The notes under the pieces: model-generated
The model's database searches: none
What the model was told of the DNA's origin: nothing
The model's input: the letters and a program-made list of their open reading frames with translations, nothing else
Shown here: one piece after another, positions 17,641 to 27,802 of the stretch
Position numbering within the stretch: the stretch's first letter is position 1
How the letters are laid out: every line of letters begins with the position of its first letter
NCBI GenBank assembly: GCA_902590915.1
Contig: CACIYQ010000001.1
Coordinates: 124,001-188,000 of the forward strand
From: an uncultured Pelagibacteraceae bacterium
GTDB lineage: Bacteria > Pseudomonadota > Alphaproteobacteria > Pelagibacterales > Pelagibacteraceae
Length of the DNA: 64,000 bases
Direction: 5' to 3'
Program-made: the position numbers and the translations under genes

Positions 17641-18009
17641 CTATTTATTTGTTTGTTTTATTAAGTTTTCTATTTTTTCCGCATACTCAAAAGACTCGTC
17701 TTTTCTAAAAAGTAATTTCGGTAAAAATTTCATGACCACTTTCTGTGATAAAATTTTTCTTATTAAAAATGAGTATTCTTTTAACGTATTTATTGTCTCC
17801 TCAGCATTTTTTCCCCCTAATGGAAGTACGTATGCTTTAGCGATTTTTAAATCTGGACTCATCCTAACCTCAGTAACTGTTATTGTGTTTGTTTCTAAAT
17901 TTGGAACCTTAGCCTCATTTCTTATGAAAATCATGCTTAAAGACTGTTTGATCATTTCACCTACTCTAAGCTGTCTTTGTGATATTGGTTTTCCTATTCT
18001 ATCTGCCAT
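17641..18009 (-). CDS. rbfA: Ribosome-binding factor A
   Basis: 122 residues, single KH-like fold. It starts with the typical S-x-RQLRVGEMI segment and has the ITVTEVRMSPDLKIAKAYV core strand. It assists maturation of the 16S rRNA 5' end and cold adaptation. The start overlaps the infB stop by one base. Confidence 0.94.
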   Translation of the reverse strand: MADRIGKPISQRQLRVGEMIKQSLSMIFIRNEAKVPNLETNTITVTEVRMSPDLKIAKAYVLPLGGKNAEETINTLKEYSFLIRKILSQKVVMKFLPKLLFRKDESFEYAEKIENLIKQTNK

Positions 18010-20228
18010 TAAATTGACCTTTCGGTAGATGTAACACTAAAAGCTTCTATGATGTCATTTTTTTGGAAATCCATGTAATCTTTAACTGTTATTCCACACT
18101 CTTGTCCGTCACTGACCTGTTTTACTTGGTTTTTTTCTCTGAAAATAGTTCCAACTTTTCCAGTATAAATGATTGCTCCATCTCTTATTATTCGAACATC
18201 TGAGGCGCTTGTAATTTCACCTTCAGTAATTTTTGAACCTGCGACTTTACCAGCTCCAGAGACTTTAAAAATTTCTAAAATTTGGGCTGATCCAGTTATT
18301 GTTTCTTGAACATCGGGCGTTAGGAGTCCTGACATTTTTTGTTTAATATAATCTAATACTTCATAAATTATATTGTAAGAGGAAATCTTTATTTTTTCAT
18401 TTTCTGCAAGTTTTTTTGCTTCTTTGCTTGGTTTAACATTGAAAGCTATTAATACAGCATTGGATGCTTTTGCTAAGGTAACATCAGTCTCTGTAACCAT
18501 TCCAATGTCTGCTAAAATAATTTTAGGTTTAACTTCATCATGTTTAATTTGACCAATTGCATTTTTAATTGCTTCTGATGATCCATGAACATCAGATTTA
18601 ATAATTAAATTTAACTCCTCTGAGGATTTATCTGAAAACGCTGACTCTTGGGTAGCAAATGTTAAAGGATTTTTTCCATCCTTGGTTTCTTGTGCTCTGT
18701 TTTGACTTAGCGTTTTAGCTTCTTTTTCACTATCTAAAACAATAAAGTCATCTCCTGCTTTTGCAGCTCCATTGATGCCTAAAATTTCAACTGGAGTAGA
18801 AGGAAAGGCTTCATCTATATTTTTACCTTTATCATTTATTATTGCTCTTATCTTTCCCCACTTCAATCCACTAACAAAAAAATCTCCCTTTTTTAAAGTT
18901 CCTGTGGTCACAATAATTGTTGCAACTGGCCCTCGACCTACATCAATTTTAGACTCTAAAACAATTCCTGTAGCTTTTGACTCATAATCAGTTTTTAAAT
19001 CTAAAATTTCAGCTTGAAGGATTATAGACTCAACTAGTTTATCTAAATTTAGTTTTGTCTTTGCTGAAATCTCTACCATTAAAGTATCCCCTGATAAATC
19101 TTCAGCCACTAATTCATATTCTAACAGTTGATTTTTAATTTTTTGTGGATCTGCGTCTGGAAGGTCACATTTATTGATTGCTACTACTATTGGAACATCG
19201 GCTGCTTTTGCGTGTTTAATTGACTCAATTGTTTGAGGTTTAACTCCATCATCTGCAGCAACCACTAATACAACCACATCAGTTAACTTTGATCCTCTTG
19301 CTCGCATTTCAGTAAACGCAGCATGACCCGGTGTATCGATAAATGTAATTTTGTTATCGTGGCTTTCAATTTGATAAGCACCTATGTGTTGTGTTATTCC
19401 TCCAAACTCACCTGAAACTACATTTGCACTTCTTAGTACGTCTAGAACTGAAGTTTTACCGTGATCTACGTGACCCATTACTGTAACTATTGGTGGTCTA
19501 TTTTTTAAATTTTCTACTCTTGTTGCTTTTATTTTCTGAATTATTTCCTCTGCTTTTTCTTCCCTAATAGGGTTGTGCCCAAATTCCTTAACTAAAAATT
19601 CGGCAGTATCTGCAGCAAGTGTCTGATTAATAGTAACTGTTACACCCATGCCGAATAGATATTTTATTACATTACTTGATTGCTCAGCCATTCTATTTGC
19701 TAATTCTCTAACAGTAATTGCTTCTGGAATATTAATATCTCTTTTAACTGGTTTTAGATTTTCATGATTTTGATTTTTGGATAGATTTTTATTCTCTTTT
19801 TGTCTTGCTCGTTTTACAGAAGCTAAACTTCTCTCTCTTGCTTCTATTTCATCACTAAGAGCTCTGGAGACTGTTAACTTTAATTCCCTTTTTTTTGTTC
19901 CTAGCTTTAAAGTTTTTTTATCCTTTCCATCGTTCTCTCCCTTTAGTCTTTTTGTTGCTCTTTGCTCAGCCAGCTTACGTCTCTCGAAATCATTAGTTAT
20001 AGGGGATGATTTAGGGACAAAGGATGGTTTAATGGTAGTTCCTTTATTAAATGATGATATTGGTTTTGATTTGTCAGTATTGGGTCTAAAAGATGCTCCT
20101 CTATTCGTAAACTTTCCAGTTTGCTTTTCTATGACAACTGCATTTTTACCTTGAGTTTTAGCAAGCTCAATATTTTTAATCGATTTTTTGGCTGAGCCAG
20201 ATATTGATAATTTTGTTTTTTTCTCCAT
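18009..20228 (-). CDS. infB: Translation initiation factor IF-2
   Basis: 739 residues. After a basic, low-complexity N-terminal region (about 1-165) comes the IF2_N helix bundle (VRELANRMAEQSSNVIKYLF). The GTPase domain has G1 GHVDHGKT (252-259), DTPGH at about 298 and NKCD. Domains II-IV follow. The factor delivers fMet-tRNA to the 30S. The N-terminal extension is short compared with most alphaproteobacterial IF-2, as expected for a reduced genome. It starts ten bases after nusA ends; ylxR, usually between them, is absent. Confidence 0.97.
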   Translation of the reverse strand: MEKKTKLSISGSAKKSIKNIELAKTQGKNAVVIEKQTGKFTNRGASFRPNTDKSKPISSFNKGTTIKPSFVPKSSPITNDFERRKLAEQRATKRLKGENDGKDKKTLKLGTKKRELKLTVSRALSDEIEARERSLASVKRARQKENKNLSKNQNHENLKPVKRDINIPEAITVRELANRMAEQSSNVIKYLFGMGVTVTINQTLAADTAEFLVKEFGHNPIREEKAEEIIQKIKATRVENLKNRPPIVTVMGHVDHGKTSVLDVLRSANVVSGEFGGITQHIGAYQIESHDNKITFIDTPGHAAFTEMRARGSKLTDVVVLVVAADDGVKPQTIESIKHAKAADVPIVVAINKCDLPDADPQKIKNQLLEYELVAEDLSGDTLMVEISAKTKLNLDKLVESIILQAEILDLKTDYESKATGIVLESKIDVGRGPVATIIVTTGTLKKGDFFVSGLKWGKIRAIINDKGKNIDEAFPSTPVEILGINGAAKAGDDFIVLDSEKEAKTLSQNRAQETKDGKNPLTFATQESAFSDKSSEELNLIIKSDVHGSSEAIKNAIGQIKHDEVKPKIILADIGMVTETDVTLAKASNAVLIAFNVKPSKEAKKLAENEKIKISSYNIIYEVLDYIKQKMSGLLTPDVQETITGSAQILEIFKVSGAGKVAGSKITEGEITSASDVRIIRDGAIIYTGKVGTIFREKNQVKQVSDGQECGITVKDYMDFQKNDIIEAFSVTSTERSI

Positions 20229-20238
20229 AGCTCATCAC

Positions 20239-21792
20239 TCAATCTTTATAAACAATGTTTCGGGCAGACATAATTAATTCATCTGCCTCTTCTTTTGATA
20301 AAGCAAAATCTTCAAGGTAACCCTGAATTTTTACTCTCTCTCCTTTTACTACATCAAAACTACCAGTTAATTCATCAGATGCCAGATCTGCAAAATCTTC
20401 TAATGTTAAAATTTTTTGTTCTCCTAATGTAACCAACATTCCTGGCGTTAGACCTTTCAAATTAATTAATAGGTCTTCAAGACCCAATTCTTTAATTCTT
20501 GTGGAAATGTCCTCTTGGTCTTTTTGATGAAATTCTTGAGCTCTCTCTATAAGTGCTTTTGCAGTATCCTCCTCAATGCCTTCAATTTTTGCAAGATTTT
20601 CTGCAGAACTGTCTTTAATATCATCGATTGTTGAGAAACCTTCTGCTACTAAAAGCTGACCGAGGGTTTCATCTAATTCTAAATTTTTTACAAAGTTTTC
20701 CGTTTTTTCTTTAAATTCTAACTGTCTTCTTTCAGAGTCCTCTGCATCTGTCATTATATTTATCTCATAATTTAATAGCTTTGTTGCTAGTCTTACGTTT
20801 TGACCTCTTCTTCCAATTGCTTTACTTAAATTTTCCTCTGTTAATATTACATCAAGTTTTTTTCTTTCAGTATCAACATTAACTCTTTGAACTTCAGCCG
20901 GAGACAGTGCATTTGATACTAAAATTGCTGGATCTTCCGACCAGTTTACAATATCAATTTTTTCACCTTGCAATTCGTTTACTACCGCCTGAACTCTGGA
21001 ACCTCTCATTCCAACACAAGCTCCAACGGGATCTAATGAAGTATCAACAGCCTTAACACATATTTTAGCTCTGCTTCCTGGGTCTCTTGAAGAAGATTTA
21101 ATTTCAATTAATCCATCATAAATTTCAGGTACTTCTTGAACAAAAAGTTTTTCCATAAATTTAGGATGAGCTCTTGATAAAAAGATTTGTTGACCTCTTG
21201 GTTCTCGTCTTACGTCATAGCAATATGCTTTTATTCGATCACCCGCCTTAATATTTTCTCTTGGAATTAACTCATTTTTTTGTATAATTGCTTCAGTTCT
21301 TCCTAAATCTGCAATAACGTTTCCAAATTCTAATCTTTTAACAATACCGCTTAGGATTGTATCCTTCTTGTCTATAAAATCATTGAATTGTCTTTCTCTT
21401 TCAGCTTCTCTAACATTGAAACTAATGACTTGTTTTGCAGTCTGTGCAGCTATTCTTCCAAAATCAAAAGATGGTAAGGGTTGTAGAACTTCATCCCCAA
21501 CAGACTTATCCTTATTAATTTCGTTTAAATTAATTGCATCCTCTAATTTAATTTCTGTATTTGCATTTTCTGGATTTTCAGTGATTATTAATTTCCTAAA
21601 AAGTTCTATGTCTCCATTATCTCTATTTATTAAAACTTTAATTTCATTTTCTTGACCAAACTTAGATTTTGCCGCTTTGGCAATACCTGTCTCCATTGAA
21701 CTAATAATTAACTCTTTATCGATTGATTTTTCTAAGGCTACAGCTTCTGCAATTCTTAATAATTCTAATTTATCTGCTCTTTTATTTAACAT
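20239..21792 (-). CDS. nusA: Transcription termination/antitermination factor NusA
   Basis: 517 residues from the ATG at 21792, giving the family start MLNKRADKLELLRIAEAVA. The frame extends ten codons up to 21822, but those codons lie in the metK terminator stem and T-tract, so I reject that start. The order is N-terminal RNAP-binding domain, S1 (ILSGIVKRLEFGNVIADLG), two KH domains (VGACVGMRGSRVQAV; AIGRRGQNVRLATKL) and C-terminal helix-hairpin-helix-like repeats. It heads the translation operon; rimP, its usual upstream neighbour, is missing. Confidence 0.96.
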   Translation of the reverse strand: MLNKRADKLELLRIAEAVALEKSIDKELIISSMETGIAKAAKSKFGQENEIKVLINRDNGDIELFRKLIITENPENANTEIKLEDAINLNEINKDKSVGDEVLQPLPSFDFGRIAAQTAKQVISFNVREAERERQFNDFIDKKDTILSGIVKRLEFGNVIADLGRTEAIIQKNELIPRENIKAGDRIKAYCYDVRREPRGQQIFLSRAHPKFMEKLFVQEVPEIYDGLIEIKSSSRDPGSRAKICVKAVDTSLDPVGACVGMRGSRVQAVVNELQGEKIDIVNWSEDPAILVSNALSPAEVQRVNVDTERKKLDVILTEENLSKAIGRRGQNVRLATKLLNYEINIMTDAEDSERRQLEFKEKTENFVKNLELDETLGQLLVAEGFSTIDDIKDSSAENLAKIEGIEEDTAKALIERAQEFHQKDQEDISTRIKELGLEDLLINLKGLTPGMLVTLGEQKILTLEDFADLASDELTGSFDVVKGERVKIQGYLEDFALSKEEADELIMSARNIVYKD

Positions 21793-21805
21793 TTTTATCC
21801 AATCC

Positions 21806-21830
21806 AAAAAAAAAATGGGCATAAGCCCAT
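21806..21830 (-). terminator. Rho-independent terminator after metK
   Basis: Minus strand: ATGGGC, loop TTAT, GCCCAT (21815-21830), followed by ten Ts (21806-21815). It separates metK from nusA and implies that nusA has its own transcript or depends on read-through. Confidence 0.9.
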
Positions 21831-21889
21831 TCTGATGCTACAGTGATTTATTTGGAATATAGTAAAGTTTTTCTTTAATTCAACACAAA

Positions 21890-23059
21890 CTATTTAAAAA
21901 AAGTTTTTATTTTATCTGTTTTTTCCCAAGAAAAAGAGCCATTTTCCTCTGGACTTCTCCCAAAATGTCCATAAGCAGCTGTTTTTTCATATATAGGTTT
22001 GTTTAAATTTAACATTTCTCTTATTCCTCTAGGACTTAAATCAAAATTTTCATTTATTTTTTCTACTACAAATTTATTTTTTTCAACATCACCATCAAAT
22101 AAATCAACATAGATTGATAGAGGTTTTGATACACCTATCGCATAAGCTAATTGGATCAGACATTTATCTGAAATTTTCGACGCAACTACGTTTTTTGCAA
22201 TATATCTTGCTGCGTAAGCTGCTGATCTGTCAACTTTGGTGGGATCTTTGCCTGAGAAAGCTCCACCACCATGAGGCGCTGCTCCTCCATAAGTATCAAC
22301 AATAATTTTTCTTCCAGTTAATCCTGTGTCGCCATCAGGTCCACCTATTACAAAATTACCGGTTGGATTAACATAAAGTTCACTTTCATCAAAACCCTCA
22401 AGAAATTTTTTTGGGATAGATTTAATCATATAAGGTTTCAACAACTCTCTTACTTCCAATTGATTAATATCAGGTGAGTGTTGTGAAGAAATTACAACAG
22501 ATTTAACTTTAGTAGGTTTTCCATTAACATATTTGAAAGTGATTTGGCTTTTATTATCAGGTTCTATATTTTTTAATTTTCCAGATTTTCTATCCTCTGC
22601 CATCAATCTTAGGATTTTGTGAGAATAATGAATAGGTGCCGGCATAAATTCATCTGTTTCATTACAAGCATAGCCAAACATAAGACCTTGATCACCAGCT
22701 CCTTCATCTTTATTGCCTGATGAATCAACTCCCATAGCAATATCAGAGGACTGAGAATGAAGATAACTTTCTATCTTTGTGGCTTCTTTCCAGGTAAACC
22801 CTTCTTGGTCATAACCAATATCTTTTATACATCCTCTAACTTTTTCAATTAACTCATCTTGTTTTATTTCAGGTCCCCTTATTTCACCTGCTAATACAAC
22901 TCTATTGGTAGTTGTCAATGTTTCGCATGCAACCCTTGAAAATGGATCTTGTGAAAGATAGCTATCTAAGACCATATCTGAAATTCTATCAGAGACCTTA
23001 TCTGGATGTCCTTCGGACACTGACTCACTTGTAAAAAGAAAATTTTTTTGGTTACTCAT
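21890..23059 (-). CDS. metK: S-adenosylmethionine synthetase
   Basis: 389 residues. Starting with the [17 protein letters not shown] signature, it contains [12 protein letters not shown] (methionine/ATP loop) and [19 protein letters not shown]. It makes SAM from methionine and ATP. Its start overlaps the lnt 3' end by eight bases, so it is the promoter-distal gene of the tsaB-fur-miaB-phoH-ybeY-lnt-metK run; there is no room for a SAM riboswitch. A terminator follows. Confidence 0.98.
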   Translation of the reverse strand: MSNQKNFLFTSESVSEGHPDKVSDRISDMVLDSYLSQDPFSRVACETLTTTNRVVLAGEIRGPEIKQDELIEKVRGCIKDIGYDQEGFTWKEATKIESYLHSQSSDIAMGVDSSGNKDEGAGDQGLMFGYACNETDEFMPAPIHYSHKILRLMAEDRKSGKLKNIEPDNKSQITFKYVNGKPTKVKSVVISSQHSPDINQLEVRELLKPYMIKSIPKKFLEGFDESELYVNPTGNFVIGGPDGDTGLTGRKIIVDTYGGAAPHGGGAFSGKDPTKVDRSAAYAARYIAKNVVASKISDKCLIQLAYAIGVSKPLSIYVDLFDGDVEKNKFVVEKINENFDLSPRGIREMLNLNKPIYEKTAAYGHFGRSPEENGSFSWEKTDKIKTFFK

Positions 23060-24596
23060 ATCTAGTTTTATTAAATGAAAAGAATAAAAAAATATACAAT
23101 AAAATTATTAATCCAAAAATTTTATTCCCATGTTTAGAAAATATTGTCGGGCTAATTTTCTTTAATTGAGTTAAATCTATATAACCAATATCATCAAAGC
23201 TAACTTCTTGTTCAACAACACCCACTGGATTTACTATAGCTGATATCCCATTATTTGCAGACCGCAATACATATTTACCGCTTTCAATAGCTCTATATTT
23301 ACTATGGATAAAATGTTGTTTGGGTCCAACAGATTGGCCAAACCATCCATCTTCTGAAATATTTATGATAAAATCAAAATCTGAATCTTCAAAAATTTTT
23401 CCAGAATAAATTATTTCGTAGCAGATAAGGGGTAAAAATTTTAATGACGAATTGTTGTTATTTATTTTCATAATTTTCCTCTCTTTACCCTTTGAATAAG
23501 ATTGATAATTATTAGCTAGAGTTTTTAAACCAATATTTTTAAGTATATTTTCTAGTGGTAAAAACTCTCCAAATGGCACAAGGTTAATTTTATTGTACGA
23601 ATTTAATAAATTTAAACTGTGATCGTATACTGAAAGTGAATTAAAATATTTTACAACACCTTTATCAACAGATTTGCTATTTATACCAAGGACTAACAAG
23701 TGATTTTCATTAAAATGGTTTTCAAATAACCATTTGTAATTAACTATTTTTTCTTGAGATATTCCTGGTATTATTCCTTCTGGCCATACAAAAATAGTTT
23801 TTTCTTTCTTATCAGGTTCACTGAGCTCAATTAAATCTTTAATAGCAGTTATTGGATCAATATTGGAATAAAATCTGTCTAATTTAATTTTAGAACCAAT
23901 AACTCTAACCTTGTAGTCAATAGAATTTATTTTAGTCTCTGTAAAATTCTTTTTAGACTGAGATCCATAAAGATAAAAAATAATTGTGAGTAAAAAAAAA
24001 AATACACATACCCATATATCGGCTCTTGAGTCTCTTAAAATGAATACTGCTGGACTTATAAATAATGAAATGCAAAATAAATTAAATCCATAGGTACCAA
24101 TAATTGAAGTAATATTTAGAATTTCTAAATGATTTGAGAAACTGTAAGCAATTAAATTCCAAGGAAATCCCGTTAAGATAGAACCTCTAATATATTCTGT
24201 TAAACCAAAAATTAGAGAAAAAAGGAAGAAAGATGAAATTATTTTTTTACTTTTAAAAATAAAAAATAAAAAAGAAATAAGTCCATAAAATAAAGCTAAA
24301 AAAGCAGGAATAAGAATAAATGTTAATGGTATTAAAAACTTAAAGCTTTCATCGAAACTTAGTGAGATTGATATCCAGTAAAGATTTGTAATGAAATAAC
24401 CGAAACCAAAAAGCCATCCATAAAAGAAGAATATTTTTTTATTTTTGATTTTTTCTGACCTCTTTATTAAAAAAGCAAACAATAAACTTAAAGTAACAAA
24501 ATTAATAATTATATAGTCAAAAGGTGGTAGGCTCAGCGATGTCGCGGCTCCTAGAAATATTAAGAATATAAATTCAATGTATAATTTTTTAGTCAA
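23052..24596 (-). CDS. lnt: Apolipoprotein N-acyltransferase
   Basis: 514 residues. The first roughly 210 residues are a series of hydrophobic segments (about six to seven TM helices). The periplasmic nitrilase-like domain follows, with catalytic Glu in [10 protein letters not shown], Lys in [10 protein letters not shown] and Cys in [11 protein letters not shown] final TM helix closes the protein. It adds the third acyl chain to lipoproteins; candidates in the window are the lipoproteins at 35734, 50402 and 53524. It begins one base after ybeY; corC, often between them, is absent. Confidence 0.95.
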   Translation of the reverse strand: MTKKLYIEFIFLIFLGAATSLSLPPFDYIIINFVTLSLLFAFLIKRSEKIKNKKIFFFYGWLFGFGYFITNLYWISISLSFDESFKFLIPLTFILIPAFLALFYGLISFLFFIFKSKKIISSFFLFSLIFGLTEYIRGSILTGFPWNLIAYSFSNHLEILNITSIIGTYGFNLFCISLFISPAVFILRDSRADIWVCVFFFLLTIIFYLYGSQSKKNFTETKINSIDYKVRVIGSKIKLDRFYSNIDPITAIKDLIELSEPDKKEKTIFVWPEGIIPGISQEKIVNYKWLFENHFNENHLLVLGINSKSVDKGVVKYFNSLSVYDHSLNLLNSYNKINLVPFGEFLPLENILKNIGLKTLANNYQSYSKGKERKIMKINNNNSSLKFLPLICYEIIYSGKIFEDSDFDFIINISEDGWFGQSVGPKQHFIHSKYRAIESGKYVLRSANNGISAIVNPVGVVEQEVSFDDIGYIDLTQLKKISPTIFSKHGNKIFGLIILLYIFLFFSFNKTRYE

Positions 24597-24597
24597 T

Positions 24598-25059
24598 TTA
24601 TTTTGTTTTAGAAATTACGGACTTATATATTTGCTCCTCTTCTTTTAACATTTTTATATAATCTTTATTTTTCTTGTGATCAAAACCTAACAGATGGAGG
24701 AACCCATGGATAAATATTTTTATCACTTTTTTCTTAAAAAGCTTAGCGTTTAATGATTTAGGATTGTTTATAAAATTATAACTAATTATTATATCTCCTA
24801 AATAAGCTTGTTTAGAAATTCTTACTTTTTTAGTTGATGGAAATGATAAAATATCTGTAGGCTTATTTTTTTTTCTAAAAAGTTTATTTAGTTTTTGAAT
24901 ATTTTTATTGTTAGAAAGAAGTAAAGTAAAACTTACTTTTTTACATAAAAATTTATATTTTTTTGGGAATGCATTACAGATTTTTTGGAAAAAAAGATCT
25001 TTATTTCTTATCCTTTTTGACCAGGCCTTCTCTTCTGAGAAGACATTTATACTAATCAT
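24598..25059 (-). CDS. ybeY: Endoribonuclease YbeY (rRNA maturation factor)
   Basis: 153 residues ending in the zinc motif HGFLHLLGFDHKKN (H-x3-H-x5-H). Upstream is the conserved NKLFRKKNKPTDILSFP. YbeY acts in 16S rRNA 3' processing and ribosome quality control. It overlaps phoH by eight bases, the usual partner arrangement. Confidence 0.95.
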   Translation of the reverse strand: MISINVFSEEKAWSKRIRNKDLFFQKICNAFPKKYKFLCKKVSFTLLLSNNKNIQKLNKLFRKKNKPTDILSFPSTKKVRISKQAYLGDIIISYNFINNPKSLNAKLFKKKVIKIFIHGFLHLLGFDHKKNKDYIKMLKEEEQIYKSVISKTK

Positions 25060-26047
25060 TCTTTGAGTAAGCTTTTACAATTTTAGAAACAAGTGGATGC
25101 CTTACGACGTCTGAGTGATCAAAATCAATAACGGATATTTCATTCAAATGTCCTAATAATTGTTTTGAACGCACTAATCCTGAAATACTTTTATTTGGTA
25201 AATCTATCTGAGTAGGATCCCCATTAACCACTATTTTTGAATTTTCTCCAATTCTGGTCAAAAACATTTTGATTTGTGTATCTGTAGCATTTTGGGCTTC
25301 ATCCAAGATTGCAAAAGAATTTTTAAGTGTTCGTCCTCTCATAAAAGCTAATGGTGCAATTTCAATGTCGCCTATTTCAATCATTCTTTGAATTTTCTCA
25401 AAATCAAAAAGATCATAAAGTGAGTCGTACAAAGGCCTTAGGTATGGGTCAACTTTCTCTTTCATGTCTCCGGGTAAAAATCCTAAACGCTCACCAGCCT
25501 CGACTGCTGGTCTCGATAATATTATTCTTTCAATTTTTTTCTCTAATAACATAGTCAATCCTACAGCTACCGCCAAAAAAGTTTTCCCTGTTCCTGCGGG
25601 ACCAGCAGAAATTACAATATCACTTTGTCTAAGTGCTCTTACATAATTTTTTTGTTTTTCTGATCTTGGAATTATAGATTTTTTTGGAGTTTTAATTATA
25701 TCGGTAATATTATTATTTTTTACTTTTTCATTAATCATAAATTTATCTATTGAGGAAACTATATCTTTAATTTCAATGCTTCCATTGTTAATATACTGGC
25801 TTGCTAAAAATTGAATTGCATTTTTTAATACTTCATTCTTTTCTGGATTTGATTTAATTAATATTGAGTTTCCTCTAGAATACAAACTACAATTTGTAAT
25901 TTTCTCTAATTCTTGTAAATTTTTATTAAATTCACCTACAACACCCATTAATAAATCATTATCGTGAAATATAACGCTTAAGGAATCATTGTCTGAATAA
26001 ACAAACTTAAGAGATGTATCAATATTTTTGTTAGTTATGCCCCTCAA
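25052..26047 (-). CDS. ybeZ: PhoH-family ATPase YbeZ
   Basis: 331 residues. An N-terminal KH-like region precedes the ATPase core with Walker A SAGPAGTGKTFLA, the RPAVEAGERLGFLPGD segment and Walker B FAILDEAQNAT. It is thought to act with YbeY in rRNA processing, and the two overlap here. It begins three bases after miaB ends. Confidence 0.95.
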   Translation of the reverse strand: MRGITNKNIDTSLKFVYSDNDSLSVIFHDNDLLMGVVGEFNKNLQELEKITNCSLYSRGNSILIKSNPEKNEVLKNAIQFLASQYINNGSIEIKDIVSSIDKFMINEKVKNNNITDIIKTPKKSIIPRSEKQKNYVRALRQSDIVISAGPAGTGKTFLAVAVGLTMLLEKKIERIILSRPAVEAGERLGFLPGDMKEKVDPYLRPLYDSLYDLFDFEKIQRMIEIGDIEIAPLAFMRGRTLKNSFAILDEAQNATDTQIKMFLTRIGENSKIVVNGDPTQIDLPNKSISGLVRSKQLLGHLNEISVIDFDHSDVVRHPLVSKIVKAYSKND

Positions 26048-26050
26048 ATA

Positions 26051-27379
26051 TTATGCAACCTTTTTATTTGTATATTTAACAAGCTCACCAAATAAAGTAG
26101 TTCTATTAAATTCTTTTATCTTTACTAGAACAACTTTTCCAATATGATCTTTATTACCATTAAATATTACTGATGTCATGTGCTCAGATCTACCAAATGT
26201 TTTGGTTTTGTCATCAGTAAAATTTTCAACTAAAACTTCAATTGTTTGATTTTTAAATAATTTATTTCTATTTATCTGATTTTCATACAATCTGTCCTGA
26301 ATTTTTTCCAACCTTTGCGTAGTAATATTTTTATCAATTAATTTTAAATCATAAGCAACTGTTCCTGGTCTAGGACTAAATATAAACGAATATGAATTGA
26401 TAAAATTAATTTTTTCGATCAAACTTAATGTATTTTGGAAATCATTTTCTGTCTCTCCTGGATAGCCAATAATAAAATCGCTTGAAAATTCTATTTTACT
26501 ATTAATCTTTTTTAATTTTTCGAATATATACAAATAATCTTTAACAGTGTGTTTCCTGTTCATCAATTTTAAAATATTGTCAGATCCACTTTGTATAGGA
26601 AGGTGCACAAGCGGCATCAATTTTTTAGAGTTTTTGTAAACGTCTATTAAATCTTCTGTCATATCTTTGGGATGGGATGTAGTATATCTAATTCTTTCAA
26701 TAGCAGAAATCTTCTCTATTTCTAAAATTAGATCAGACAATCTTTTTTTACCATCAGTGTAGGCATTAACATTTTGACCAAGTAAAATTATCTCCTTTGT
26801 GCCCTTCTCCGACAAGTACTTCGACTCATCTATAATTTGTTTAGACGGTCTTGAATATTCAGGTCCTCTTGTATATGGCACTACACAAAAATGACAAAAC
26901 TTGTCACAACCCTCTTGAATAGTTAAGAATGAGGATACTTTGCCAGTTTCATTTTTAATTTTACTAAAATATTTAAACTTAGACATGGCTTCAAACTCAG
27001 TTGCTTCTATTTTCTTTTTTTTTTCAAAGTGACTCAAAATTAAGTCGTTTATCTTATGATAAGATTGCGGACCAATTACCAAATCAATATAGGGCTCACG
27101 CCTTAACATTTCCTGATTTTCAGCTTGCGCAACACAACCTGTGATAATTATTAATGGTTTTTTTTTTGATCTAAAAATTTTTTTAACTCTGCCTATTTCT
27201 GAGTAAACTTTTTCTTTAGCTTTGTCTCTTATATGACAAGTGTTAAGAAGATAACAATTTGCATCCTCATAATTTTCAGTTTTTTCGTAACCTATTTTTT
27301 TTACTGACTCATATATTCTATTTGAATCATACTCATTCATTTGACAACCAAAAGTTTTAATAAATATCTTTTGTGACAT
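26051..27379 (-). CDS. miaB: tRNA-2-methylthio-N6-dimethylallyladenosine synthase MiaB
   Basis: 442 residues from the ATG at 27379, four bases beyond the fur stop; the nine-codon extension to 27406 would overlap fur and is not family-like. The MTTase N-terminal domain has Cys in FGCQMNEYDS, NTCHIRDKA and TGCVAQAE. The radical SAM motif is EGCDKFCHFCVVPYTRG (Cx3Cx2C), and a C-terminal TRAM domain follows. It methylthiolates i6A37 in tRNAs, needing two 4Fe-4S clusters. Confidence 0.96.
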   Translation of the reverse strand: MSQKIFIKTFGCQMNEYDSNRIYESVKKIGYEKTENYEDANCYLLNTCHIRDKAKEKVYSEIGRVKKIFRSKKKPLIIITGCVAQAENQEMLRREPYIDLVIGPQSYHKINDLILSHFEKKKKIEATEFEAMSKFKYFSKIKNETGKVSSFLTIQEGCDKFCHFCVVPYTRGPEYSRPSKQIIDESKYLSEKGTKEIILLGQNVNAYTDGKKRLSDLILEIEKISAIERIRYTTSHPKDMTEDLIDVYKNSKKLMPLVHLPIQSGSDNILKLMNRKHTVKDYLYIFEKLKKINSKIEFSSDFIIGYPGETENDFQNTLSLIEKINFINSYSFIFSPRPGTVAYDLKLIDKNITTQRLEKIQDRLYENQINRNKLFKNQTIEVLVENFTDDKTKTFGRSEHMTSVIFNGNKDHIGKVVLVKIKEFNRTTLFGELVKYTNKKVA

Positions 27380-27383
27380 TTTG

Positions 27384-27794
27384 CTAAGATTTTTTCTTAA
27401 CCCCATAAAGTTCTAATTTATGGTCTACTAAAGTATATCCATATTTGTCTGCAACTTTCTTTTGAAGTTTCTCAATTTCTTCATCAACAAATTCTATAAT
27501 CTCTCCAGATTTTATATCGATTAAATGATCATGATGCCCTTCATTTAACTCTTCATATCTAGCTTTCCCACCCTTGAATTCGTGCTTTGTTAAAATTCCA
27601 GACTCCTCAAATAATTTTACTGTTCTATAAACTGTGGCGATACTAATTTTTGAATCAATTTTTGAAACTCTGTTGTATAATTCATCCACATCTGGATGAT
27701 CAGACGACTCAGACATAACTTGAGCGATTATTCTTCTTTGGTCAGTTAATTTGACCCCTTTAGACAAACATTTTTGCTCAATTGTTTCTGACAT
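27384..27794 (-). CDS. fur: Fur-family metal-responsive repressor (Fur/Mur)
   Basis: 136 residues with winged-helix SIATVYRTVKLFEESGIL and the metal-site region EGHHDHLIDIKSGEIIEF. The C-terminal CxxC pair of zinc-bound Fur is absent. Alphaproteobacterial orthologues in this position, between tsaB/rimI and miaB, are often manganese-sensing Mur. It is distinct from the Irr-like gene at 11803. Confidence 0.92.
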   Translation of the reverse strand: MSETIEQKCLSKGVKLTDQRRIIAQVMSESSDHPDVDELYNRVSKIDSKISIATVYRTVKLFEESGILTKHEFKGGKARYEELNEGHHDHLIDIKSGEIIEFVDEEIEKLQKKVADKYGYTLVDHKLELYGVKKKS

Positions 27795-27802
27795 AGTTAA
27801 TT

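Noticed and set aside
19777-20154. Long open frame antisense to infB
   Set aside because: A shadow of the basic, low-complexity IF-2 N-terminus; no RBS or recognisable protein.
21793-21822. Ten-codon N-terminal extension of nusA
   Set aside because: These codons coincide with the stem and T-tract of the metK terminator, and the family start fits the internal ATG.
27380-27406. Nine-codon extension of miaB into fur
   Set aside because: MSQKIFIKTFGCQMN is the usual MiaB start and lies just after the fur stop.
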